A stretch of DNA of 8,118 nt, taken from the NCBI GenBank assembly GCA_021790715.1, contig JAJYGK010000189.1:1-8118 (forward strand), read 5' to 3'. Of the stretch, positions 1 to 5,655 are shown piece by piece. The notes under the pieces are model-generated. The model saw only the letters and a list, made by a program, of their open reading frames with translations, searched no databases and was not told the origin of the DNA. Made by a program: the position numbers and the translations under genes. This stretch comes from Chloroflexota bacterium (GTDB lineage Bacteria > Chloroflexota > Limnocylindria > Limnocylindrales > CSP1-4). Within the stretch, counting starts at the first letter, position 1, and the number at the start of each line of letters is the position of its first letter.

Positions 1-66
1 GCGGGCGACAACGCGCCGGCGGGCGACAACGCGCCGGCGGGCGACAACGCGCCGGCGGGCGACAAC
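1..66. repeat. Perfect 18-bp tandem repeat, about 3.7 copies, cut by window edge
   Basis: The unit GCGGGCGACAACGCGCCG occurs three times without a mismatch (1-18, 19-36, 37-54), followed by its first 12 bases (55-66). The array continues off the left edge for an unknown distance. It begins about 30 bp past the trmD stop, so it would be transcribed if the operon reads through. Each junction can form a 6-bp stem (for example CCGGCG at 16-21 with CGCCGG at 32-37). The unit is a multiple of three and has no stop in any frame, so it could encode a six-residue repeat (Ala-Gly-Asp-Asn-Ala-Pro on plus, Leu-Ser-Pro-Ala-Gly-Ala on minus) or be non-coding. I cannot tell which. Confidence 0.95.
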
Positions 67-86
67 ATGGATGCCGCATGGATGCC
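66..86. repeat. Direct repeat of CATGGATGCC, two copies 11 bp apart
   Basis: The 10-mer CATGGATGCC lies at 66-75 and again at 77-86, between the end of trmD and the 18-bp array. On the minus strand each copy carries an ATG (79-77 and 68-66). Either could start a next gene reading into the array, but neither has a Shine-Dalgarno sequence at a useful distance. The rest of 1-96 shows nothing else I can name. Confidence 0.7.
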
Positions 87-96
87 ACACGGCTGC

Positions 97-915
97 CTAT
101 TCCCCGGAGGCGTCCCACCGCTCCGCGTCGTCCGCCCGATCGTGGTGGCGCCGGCTCGCCGGTCTGCCCGCGGGCTTGACCGCGGGCGCCTCCGTCGACA
201 CCTCCGTCGCGGGCAGGCCCGGCACGCTGCGCTCGCGGGCGGTGACCGGCACGTCGACCAGCAGGTCTGGCCGGTTGTGGCGGGTCCGTTCGATCGCCTG
301 CTCGCGTCTCCAGCGGGCCACGGCCGCGTGGTCGCCGCTGACCAGCACCTCCGGCACGCGCTCGCCGCCGAACTCCGGCGGACGCGTGTACTGGGGGTAC
401 TCGAGCAGCCCCGACGTGAACGACTCCTCCTCGGTCGAGGCCTCGTCGATGGCGCCGGGGAGCAGGCGCAGCACCGCGTCGATCACGACGAGCGCGGGAA
501 TCTCGCCGCCCGACAGCACGTAGTCGCCGATCGACAGCTCCAGGTCGACCATGCGACGGATGCGGTCGTCGACACCCTCGTAGCGGGGGCACAGGAAGAC
601 GAGGTGCGGCCGCGCGGCGAGGTCACGGGCTCGCGCCTGCGTGAAGAGCTCTCCGCCCGGGTCGAGCAGGACCGCGTACCCGTCCTCGCCGCGCACGGCG
701 TCGAGCGCCGCGGCCGCCGGCTCGGGTCGCAGCACCATCCCGGCGCCGCCGCCGTAGGTGTAGTCGTCCACGCTCCGGTGGCGGCCGAGGCCCCAGGTGC
801 GGAGGTCGTGGCTGTGCAGCTCGGCCAGTCCCTGTGAGAGCGCGCGGCCCGGGATGCTCTCGGCGAGGGGTCCGGGGAAGACGGCGGGGAAGAGCGAGAC
901 GACGTCGATCCGCAC
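97..915 (-). CDS. trmD: tRNA (guanine-N1-)-methyltransferase TrmD
   Basis: This 272-residue cytoplasmic SPOUT-family enzyme transfers methyl from S-adenosylmethionine to N1 of G37 next to the anticodon, which prevents +1 frameshifting. The start is MRIDVVSLFP from GTG at 915; the rimM stop is 13 bp upstream, with a weak GAGG about 11 bases before the start. Knot and cofactor elements are visible: LLDPGGEL (83-90), FLCPRYEGVDDR (107-118) and LSIGDYVLSGGEIPA (127-141). The linker and C-terminal domain follow as GLLEYPQYTRP (169-179) and VLVSGDHAAVARWRREQAIERTRHNRPDLL (190-219, quoted in overlapping family terms). The catalytic Arg equivalent to E. coli R154 is R150. Two odd substitutions are Glu164 where E. 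coli has the catalytic Asp169, and Pro110 where CGRYEG is usual. A charged Ala/Arg/Pro-rich tail of about 50 residues follows the conserved domain. The family assignment is secure. Confidence 0.98.
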   Translation of the reverse strand: MRIDVVSLFPAVFPGPLAESIPGRALSQGLAELHSHDLRTWGLGRHRSVDDYTYGGGAGMVLRPEPAAAALDAVRGEDGYAVLLDPGGELFTQARARDLAARPHLVFLCPRYEGVDDRIRRMVDLELSIGDYVLSGGEIPALVVIDAVLRLLPGAIDEASTEEESFTSGLLEYPQYTRPPEFGGERVPEVLVSGDHAAVARWRREQAIERTRHNRPDLLVDVPVTARERSVPGLPATEVSTEAPAVKPAGRPASRRHHDRADDAERWDASGE

Positions 916-928
916 GTCGCGATCAGCC

Positions 929-1723
929 TCAGCCGGCCGGAGACGTGCGGCCGGGCGGGGATGTCGTGCCGGACGGGGCGCCGGGGGCGTCCTCCCCGGC
1001 CTGCTGCCGATGGGCCGCGTGATCCTCGATCGCCCGGTCCCCGGCCAGCAGCCGATGGGACGCCTGACCCTCGACCGTCCGACCCTGCGCGGCCTGATCC
1101 TCGTCGGCCCGACTCTCGGCCGACCGGTCGTCCGCGGCGCCCTTCGACGATCGCCGCCCCCGAGGCCGCCGCGGTCGCAGCGGCTCGAGCCCGAGCGACT
1201 CCGCGTCGACGACGAGCCGCCCCTGCCGCGGCGAGAACTCGCGGAAGACCGCCTCCACGGCCGGGATCAGCAGCTCGCCGCGTGGGCCGCCCCGAACGAC
1301 GTACACCTCGCCGCCCCCGGCCCGGAACACGTCCTCGACCGTGCCGAGCACCTCGCCGGCATCGGTCACCACCGGCTGGCCGACGATCTCGTGCCACCAG
1401 TAGGCGCCGGCCTCCAGCCCCCCGGGCGGACGCTCGACCTCCAGGTAGACGTCGCGGAGCGACTCCGCCGCCTCGCGCGTCCGCACCTCGCGGAAGCGCA
1501 CGAGCAGACCGGGGCCATCTTCCTGGGCCCAGTCGACGGTCAGGCGGCGGCCGCTCCCCTCCGGGTACAGCTGCGCACCCGGCTCGAAGCGCGCGGGATC
1601 GTCGGACAGCGGCTCGACCCGGACGGCGCCCTGGAGGCCGTGCAGCCCCCGTACGAGCCCGACGACGAACCGCCGGTCGTCGGCCGGCAAGACGTCACTC
1701 GATCTCGAGCGAGATCGACTCAC
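929..1723 (-). CDS. rimM: 16S rRNA processing / 30S maturation factor RimM with long C-terminal extension
   Basis: RimM binds ribosomal protein S19 and the 30S head and is needed for late 16S rRNA processing and small-subunit assembly. Numbered from GTG at 1723, residues 19-100 are the RimM N domain (FVVGLVRGLHGLQGAVRV). Residues 107-180 are the PRC-barrel domain (GAYWWHEIVGQPVVTDAGEVLG, then GELLIPAVEAVF and GRLVVDAESLGLE). The family normally ends near residue 182. Here about 80 more residues follow: an Arg-rich patch (183-191), a Gln/His/Ala-rich repeat block (207-246) and a Ser/Thr/Pro/Gly end. The start is uncertain. GTG 1723 overlaps khpA by 29 bp and yields an Arg-Ser stretch that mirrors khpA codons. 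TTG at 1690 lies 4 bp after the khpA stop, gives MPADDRRFVVG, and may be the true start. Neither has a strong Shine-Dalgarno. Function is secure; the start is not. Confidence 0.96.
   Translation of the reverse strand: MSRSRSRSSDVLPADDRRFVVGLVRGLHGLQGAVRVEPLSDDPARFEPGAQLYPEGSGRRLTVDWAQEDGPGLLVRFREVRTREAAESLRDVYLEVERPPGGLEAGAYWWHEIVGQPVVTDAGEVLGTVEDVFRAGGGEVYVVRGGPRGELLIPAVEAVFREFSPRQGRLVVDAESLGLEPLRPRRPRGRRSSKGAADDRSAESRADEDQAAQGRTVEGQASHRLLAGDRAIEDHAAHRQQAGEDAPGAPSGTTSPPGRTSPAG
986..1105 (-). repeat. Degenerate 45-bp (15-residue) repeats in the rimM tail
   Basis: The RimM extension contains VEGQASHRLLAGDRA (residues 217-231) and IEDHAAHRQQAGEDA (232-246), preceded by a partial unit DEDQAAQGRT (207-216). 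At the DNA level, GCCGATGGG lies at both 1006 and 1051, 45 bp apart, with similar sequence downstream of each. The pattern suggests tandem expansion of coding DNA followed by divergence. I do not recognise the repeat as a known domain. Confidence 0.75.
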
Positions 1724-1928
1724 CCTGGCGCGCGGACATGACCTTGAGCAGCGTCCGCAGGGCCTTCGCCACGCTGCCGTTCCGGCCGATGACCTTCCCC
1801 ATGTCGTCCTCGGCCACGTGCAGCTCGATGACGGTCCCCTCGCGATCCTCGTGGACGCCGACCGTCACCTGGTCGGGCTGATCCACGAGCGACCGCGCCA
1901 CATACTCGACGAGTTCGACGGCACCCAC
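1695..1928 (-). CDS. khpA: KH-domain RNA-binding protein KhpA (YlqC family)
   Basis: This small single-domain KH RNA-binding protein (77 residues, normal for the family) has the KH core GKVIGRNG at residues 44-51; G48-R-N-G51 is the GXXG RNA-contact loop. In Firmicutes, KhpA pairs with KhpB/Jag and affects mRNA/sRNA handling, cell division and elongation; whether that holds here is inference. The start is GTG at 1928 (MGAVELVEYVARSLVDQPDQ), chosen because a strong Shine-Dalgarno, GGGAGGAG, ends 6 bases upstream. The rpsP stop is 20 bp upstream, and the gene's end abuts or overlaps rimM. Its place between rpsP and rimM is the usual one in Gram-positive-type genomes. Confidence 0.94.
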   Translation of the reverse strand: MGAVELVEYVARSLVDQPDQVTVGVHEDREGTVIELHVAEDDMGKVIGRNGSVAKALRTLLKVMSARQGESISLEIE

Positions 1929-1934
1929 TGCCGG

Positions 1935-1942
1935 CTCCTCCC
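1935..1942 (-). promoter_or_regulatory. Shine-Dalgarno of khpA
   Basis: Read on the minus strand this is GGGAGGAG, ending 6 bases before the GTG at 1928. It fixes the khpA start in the short rpsP-khpA spacer. Confidence 0.8.
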
Positions 1943-1948
1943 GTGCCG

Positions 1949-2203
1949 CTACTTCGAGGCCGGCAGGATGCCGGCCTTGCGGAACAGGCGCTCGACCGTC
2001 TCCGACGGGGTGGCGCCCTGGCTCATCCAGCGCGTCGCCTTCTCGGCGTCGACCTGGAACTCGACCGGGTCGGTGCGCGGGTTGTAGTGCCCGATCGTGT
2101 CGATCGCGCGCCCGTCGCGGGCGCTGCGGCTGTCCATGACGACCACGCGGTAGGTGGGCTGCTTGGTCGCGCCCACGCGCGAGAGTCGGATCCTGACGGC
2201 CAA
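1949..2203 (-). CDS. rpsP: Small ribosomal subunit protein bS16
   Basis: bS16 is an early-assembly protein of the 30S 5' domain that stabilises 16S rRNA folding. The sequence has the family hallmark MAVRIRLSRVGATKQPTYRVVV at the N terminus, then residues RAIDTIGHYNPRTDP and the C-terminal AEKATRWMSQGATPSETV helix region. Its 84 residues are full length. The start codon is TTG at 2203. No nearby in-frame ATG or GTG fits, and AGGAGG sits exactly 7 bases upstream, so the TTG start is well supported. The protein ends in a TAG stop at 1951-1949. Upstream lies a 73-bp spacer with a hairpin; downstream is khpA after 20 bp, so the two are probably co-transcribed. Confidence 0.98.
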   Translation of the reverse strand: MAVRIRLSRVGATKQPTYRVVVMDSRSARDGRAIDTIGHYNPRTDPVEFQVDAEKATRWMSQGATPSETVERLFRKAGILPASK

Positions 2204-2210
2204 GTGAGTA

Positions 2211-2216
2211 CCTCCT
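2211..2216 (-). promoter_or_regulatory. Shine-Dalgarno AGGAGG that decides the TTG start of rpsP
   Basis: A perfect AGGAGG on the minus strand is followed by 7 bases and then TTG at 2203. It is the strongest ribosome-binding site I see in the window and probably compensates for the weak start codon. Confidence 0.88.
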
Positions 2217-2248
2217 GTGCGTCCGGCACGTGTCCGGTTCCTGTGTGT

Positions 2249-2267
2249 CCGGCCGAACGCCGGCCGG
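2249..2267 (-). other. GC-rich hairpin between the DUF3352-like gene and rpsP
   Basis: On the minus strand, CCGGCCG (2267-2261) pairs perfectly with CGGCCGG (2255-2249) across a 5-base loop. The hairpin starts 9 bases after the TAG of the upstream gene and ends 45 bases before the rpsP start. There is no T-rich tract behind it, so it does not look like a classical intrinsic terminator. A role as an mRNA end-stabiliser, processing site or weak attenuator is inference. The spacer also holds three GTCCGG hexamers (starting at 2220, 2232 and 2247). Confidence 0.5.
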
Positions 2268-2276
2268 CCGGGAATG

Positions 2277-4151
2277 CTACCCGGGGTTGCCCACGGTGAT
2301 GATGGTGCGCGACGTGTTGGCCGAGCCGCTGACGCCGTTGACCGCCACCAGGCGGTCGAACGGCAGCAGGTACGGCTTCACGTTCGCGTCGTAGTTCGCC
2401 TGCTCGGACGCGGGGATCGCCGCCTCCGCGGCCGCGCGCAGGGCGCGCAGGTCGACGTAGGCGAAGCCCGTGGTCGACGGTCCGCCCGCCGACGTGAGCG
2501 CCTGGGTGAACGCCGGCGTCGCACCGAGGCTCTGCGCCGTCGACTGGTCGAGCAGCGAGGTCACGGTGTCGGCGCCGACGCCGAGGATGAAGCGGCCGTC
2601 CGCGAGGGTCCAGCTCACGGATACCGGTGGAACCGAGCCGGCTGCCCCGGGCGTGGCCTCCGGCAGCGACGGGAGGCTCGAGACCGGGATCGTCAGCGTG
2701 GTGACCGTCGCCGCGCCGTGCGCGGCCTGGGTCACCGTGATCCCGCCGCCGGCCGCCGATCCGAACATGCGGAGCAGCGAGGTCAGCTGGCCCAGCCGCT
2801 GCGTGGCAAGCGAGGTGTCGGTGACAGTGGCGATGAGCGCCACGCGGGGCATGGCCTGGGTGGCGGTCGGCGCATCGACCACGACGCCCGCGTCGCCCAT
2901 CCACGAGACGAAGGATTCGAGCTGGCCGCCGAGCACGCTTTCGATCTGTCCCAGCGACTGCGCGCCGGACGAGCCGGCCGTCCCAGCCGCGGCCTTCAGC
3001 TGGGCGACGAGGCAGGCGAGCGCCGTGCCGGCGTCGTGCGACTCGAAGTACGCGAGCGCGGTGCCGGGGACGTGGTCGACGAGCGTCGAATCGTGCGGCG
3101 TCGCGGGCGTGCCGCCGGAACTCTGCCCGCGCACGTCGATCTGCAGGCTGCCGGCCTTCGCGCGCAGCGTCCCGTAGAGGGATTGCGGCACCGACTGCGC
3201 GGAGCAGCCGGCCAGCGGCGAGGCGAGCGGCGACGCCAGGGCCGCCGCGCCCGGAGCGAGTGCCGCCGCCTCCTGGCGGAGGGCGGTCACCGACACGTAG
3301 ACGTCGCCGAGCGCCGGCGACGCGGCACTGCCCACGGCCGCCCGGTAGGCCGCCGAGTCGGCCAGGCCGGCCGACCTGCCGGCCGCGACGTCCTGGACCG
3401 CGGTGATCGCCGACGTGTCGTTCGTGGCGACGAACGCGCCCTGCAGCAGCGCGAGGCTGACATCGCGCGGATGGGTCGTCGTTCCCGACCCGCCCGCGGT
3501 CCCGTCAGCCGGCGGAGTGAACGTCCAGACGGTCACGCCCGACACGGTCGACTGCTTCGGCGTCTCGCCTGCCTTCGTCGCCTCGGCGACGACCTTGTCG
3601 AGCTCGGCCTGGGCCTTCGACTGGTCGGCGACGGCTGCCAGCATCACCACGCCCGGCTCGGCCCCGGCCGCCCCCGGCAGCACGGCAACACCGACCGTGC
3701 CCTGGAACCACGGCGCCACGTCCGCGGTGTAGGAGAAGGGGTTCCCCGGGGCGGCCTGGAAGAGCCGGTCCCACGTCTGCCCCAGCTTCGATTGCAGGTT
3801 CGACGTGTCGGCGAACCCCGGGAAGTTCGACAGGAACGAGGCCAGCGCCGCGCCCTGGTCGCCCGGGACGTCGAGCCTGCCCTCCGCATACACGATCGCG
3901 TTGGCGGGTACGAAGGCGAGCGTGGGCGAATCGGCCGCCCCGCGCGTCGTGACCAGCGCCGCCGCGGCCGCCGCCCCGACGACCAGCACGGTGACCGCGA
4001 TCGCGACCCACCAGCGCCACGGCCGCCGCGCCGGCGGCGCGGGCACCAACTCCGGCGCGGCGGGAACGATGCTCCATCCGCCACCGGTCGAGTCCACGGC
4101 CGGCGTCTCGGGAAGCGTCGGCTCCCCCGCCGGATCCCCCTGGTACGTCAT
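2277..4151 (-). CDS. Membrane-anchored DUF3352-like protein, function unknown
   Basis: The protein has 624 residues and its biochemical role is unknown. Residues 1-43 are a Pro-rich cytoplasmic leader ending in basic and Trp residues (ARRPWRWW), followed by one transmembrane segment (about 48-67, WVAIAVTVLVVGAAAAAALV). A large outside domain of about 555 residues follows. The motif LAFVPANAIVYAEGRLD (78-94) and the general pattern resemble DUF3352 (recognised by eye). The outside part looks duplicated: VPANAIVYAE (81-90) matches VPGTALAYFE (361-370), and GDVYVSVTAL (282-291) matches TGFAYVDLRAL (561-571). The only cysteines are C316 and C380, which could form a disulfide. The ATG at 4151 overlaps the ffh TGA as ATGA. 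The GGGAG before it directly abuts the ATG, too close to act, so translation is probably coupled to ffh. A lipoprotein is unlikely because there is no lipobox. Confidence 0.85.
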   Translation of the reverse strand: MTYQGDPAGEPTLPETPAVDSTGGGWSIVPAAPELVPAPPARRPWRWWVAIAVTVLVVGAAAAAALVTTRGAADSPTLAFVPANAIVYAEGRLDVPGDQGAALASFLSNFPGFADTSNLQSKLGQTWDRLFQAAPGNPFSYTADVAPWFQGTVGVAVLPGAAGAEPGVVMLAAVADQSKAQAELDKVVAEATKAGETPKQSTVSGVTVWTFTPPADGTAGGSGTTTHPRDVSLALLQGAFVATNDTSAITAVQDVAAGRSAGLADSAAYRAAVGSAASPALGDVYVSVTALRQEAAALAPGAAALASPLASPLAGCSAQSVPQSLYGTLRAKAGSLQIDVRGQSSGGTPATPHDSTLVDHVPGTALAYFESHDAGTALACLVAQLKAAAGTAGSSGAQSLGQIESVLGGQLESFVSWMGDAGVVVDAPTATQAMPRVALIATVTDTSLATQRLGQLTSLLRMFGSAAGGGITVTQAAHGAATVTTLTIPVSSLPSLPEATPGAAGSVPPVSVSWTLADGRFILGVGADTVTSLLDQSTAQSLGATPAFTQALTSAGGPSTTGFAYVDLRALRAAAEAAIPASEQANYDANVKPYLLPFDRLVAVNGVSGSANTSRTIITVGNPG

Positions 4152-5473
4152 CTCCCGAACGGCAGCGCGGGCCGCCGCCCTCCCTGCTTCTGCAGCATGC
4201 GCATGACGCGCTGCATCTCGCCGAACTGTTTGACCAGGCGGTTCACGTCCACGGTGCTCGTGCCCGAGCCCTGGGAGATCCGCCTGCGCCGCGACGCGTT
4301 GAGGATCGTCGGGTCCGCGCGCTCGGCCGGCGTCATCGACTGGATGATCGCCTCGACCCGCTTGAGCTCGCCCCGGTCGACCGCGCCCTGCGCCTCCTTC
4401 GCGAGGCCGCGCATCCCGGGGACCATCTCGAGGATCTGGCCGATCGGCCCCATCCGCTTCATCTGCTGCATCTGCTCGAGGAAGTCGTCGAGCGTGAACT
4501 GGTTGCGGCGCAGCTTCTCCGCGGCCCGCTGGGCGGCCTTCTCGTCGACCGTCTCCTGTGCCCGCTCGATCAGCGTGAGCACGTCGCCCATGCCGAGGAT
4601 CCGGCCCGCCAGGCGGTCGGGGTGGAACGGCTCGATCGCGTCGGTCTTCTCGCCGGTGCCGAGGAACTTGACGGCCAGCCCGCTCACGGCACCGATCGAG
4701 AGCGCCGCTCCGCCGCGCGCGTCGCCGTCGATCTTGGTCAGCACGAGGCCCGTGAGCGGCACGGCCTGCGCGAACGACTGGGCGACGGTGACGGCCTCCT
4801 GGCCGGTCATGGCGTCGACCACGAGCAGCGTCTCGGCCGGGCGGACGGTCGCCGCCACGTCCCGGATCTCCGCCATGAGCGCCTCGTCGATCGTCAGGCG
4901 CCCCGCGGTGTCGAGGATGACGACGTCGCGTCCCGTCCGGCGGGCCTGGGCGATGCCGTCCTGTGCGATCTGCACGACCGGCGTCCCCTGCGGGGCGGCG
5001 AAGACGGGGATCGACAGGCTGCGCCCAAGCTGGACGAGCTGGTCCACCGCGGCCGGTCGATACGGATCGGCGGCGACCAGCAGCGGCTGCCGCCCCTGCT
5101 TGACGAGATAGCGCGCGAGCTTCGCCGCGGACGTCGTCTTGCCGGATCCCTGCAGCCCGACCAGCGCGACGACCGACGGCTGGCCCGTCAGCCGGAACGT
5201 CCGGTCGCCGCGGCCCAGCAGGTCGGTGAGCTCCTCGTGGACGATCTTGATGACCTGCTGGCCGGCGTTCAGGCTCTCCAGGATCTCGGCGCCGACGGCG
5301 CGCTCCCGGACGCGCGCCACGAACTCCTTGACGACGCGGAAGTTGACGTCGGCCTCGAGGAGCGCCAGCCGGACCTCGCGCATGGCCGCGTCGACGTCGG
5401 CCTCGGTCACGTGACCGCGACCCGTCAGCCTGCCGAGCACGTCGCGAAGGCGGTCGGAGAGAGCGTCGAACAC
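4148..5473 (-). CDS. ffh: Signal recognition particle GTPase Ffh (SRP54)
   Basis: Ffh binds 4.5S/6S SRP RNA and hydrophobic signal sequences on nascent chains, then docks on FtsY at the membrane. It has 441 residues. The N domain is about 1-90. The G domain carries G1 GLQGSGKTT (106-114), G2 DPYRPAA (136-142), G3 DTAGR (188-192), G4 TKID (246-249) and G5 GTGE (272-275). The Met-rich M domain runs from about 298, with FTLDDFLEQMQQMKRMG (326-342) and the SRP-RNA-binding helix-loop NASRRRRISQGSGTS (392-406). All key residues are present. The tail after 430 is short, without the long Gly/Met tail seen in Streptomyces-type proteins. The start is GTG at 5473, supported by AAGGAG 10 bases upstream. 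The stop overlaps the next gene by 4 bases. Confidence 0.99.
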   Translation of the reverse strand: MFDALSDRLRDVLGRLTGRGHVTEADVDAAMREVRLALLEADVNFRVVKEFVARVRERAVGAEILESLNAGQQVIKIVHEELTDLLGRGDRTFRLTGQPSVVALVGLQGSGKTTSAAKLARYLVKQGRQPLLVAADPYRPAAVDQLVQLGRSLSIPVFAAPQGTPVVQIAQDGIAQARRTGRDVVILDTAGRLTIDEALMAEIRDVAATVRPAETLLVVDAMTGQEAVTVAQSFAQAVPLTGLVLTKIDGDARGGAALSIGAVSGLAVKFLGTGEKTDAIEPFHPDRLAGRILGMGDVLTLIERAQETVDEKAAQRAAEKLRRNQFTLDDFLEQMQQMKRMGPIGQILEMVPGMRGLAKEAQGAVDRGELKRVEAIIQSMTPAERADPTILNASRRRRISQGSGTSTVDVNRLVKQFGEMQRVMRMLQKQGGRRPALPFGR

Positions 5474-5483
5474 GGGGGATGTG

Positions 5484-5489
5484 CTCCTT
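5484..5489 (-). promoter_or_regulatory. Shine-Dalgarno of ffh
   Basis: AAGGAG on the minus strand lies 10 bases before the GTG at 5473. It supports that start and shows ffh is translated independently of ftsY. Confidence 0.75.
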
Positions 5490-5538
5490 CAGCCCTGGGC
5501 CGGGCGTCCGTGGTGCGCGGGTTCTGGCGACACCGGGT

Positions 5539-5554
5539 GCCGGCCGATGCCGGC
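5539..5554 (-). other. Short hairpin at the predicted 5' end of the ffh transcript
   Basis: GCCGGC occurs at 5539-5544 and 5549-5554, separated by 4 bases. As the hexamer is self-complementary, the two copies form a 6-bp stem with a tetraloop. If transcription begins at the candidate promoter just upstream, this stem would sit at the very 5' end of the mRNA, where hairpins can slow decay. This role is inferred. Confidence 0.35.
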
Positions 5555-5562
5555 GCAGGCGA

Positions 5563-5591
5563 AGTGTACCGGGTCGGGGAACGCGTGTCGC
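5563..5591 (-). promoter_or_regulatory. Candidate sigma-70-type promoter for ffh
   Basis: On the minus strand, GCGACA (5591-5586; 4 of 6 match to TTGACA) is followed by exactly 17 bases and then TACACT (5568-5563), a good TAnnnT -10 box. The predicted start would fall near 5557-5555, about 80 bases before the ffh GTG. In such GC-rich DNA an AT-containing hexamer at correct spacing is notable but not proof. Confidence 0.35.
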
Positions 5592-5655
5592 CCCCCTCCC
5601 CCGGCCTGGCCCGGCTCGAGGGCGGGCCCGGGCGGCGCCCGCTCCGCGCGGTCGG

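Larger units (their letters stand above)
5474..5655 (-). other. 182-bp ftsY-ffh intergenic region
   Basis: This is the longest gap between genes in the window, and no gene is supported in it. On the minus strand, from ftsY to ffh, it holds a GC-rich stretch with inverted repeats (5609-5633), a G-run (GGGGGAGGGGGG at 5602-5591), a promoter-like element (5563-5591), a short hairpin (5539-5554) and the ffh Shine-Dalgarno. The size and content suggest ffh can be transcribed from its own promoter. Confidence 0.6.

Noticed and set aside
1..66. CRISPR array
   Set aside because: The repeat units are contiguous, with no unique spacers, and 18 bp is too short.
67..837. Plus-strand open frame running from the 18-bp array across trmD
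   Set aside because: It is antisense to trmD, with no recognisable domain and low-complexity Arg/Ala composition. The array in the same frame does not add support.
2217..5111. 964-codon open frame on the plus strand
   Set aside because: It lies antisense to the DUF3352-like gene and ffh. Its Arg/Gly-rich composition is that of a shadow frame in GC-rich DNA, and the opposite strand has unmistakable conserved proteins.
5591..5632. G-quadruplex on the minus strand in the ftsY-ffh gap
   Set aside because: There are only two long G runs plus two short ones, and one loop would be about 14 bases, so a canonical quadruplex is not supported.
5609..5633. Intrinsic terminator after ftsY
   Set aside because: GCCCGG/CCGGGC can pair across a 13-base loop, but no T tract follows. 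In DNA this GC-rich, such stems are common.
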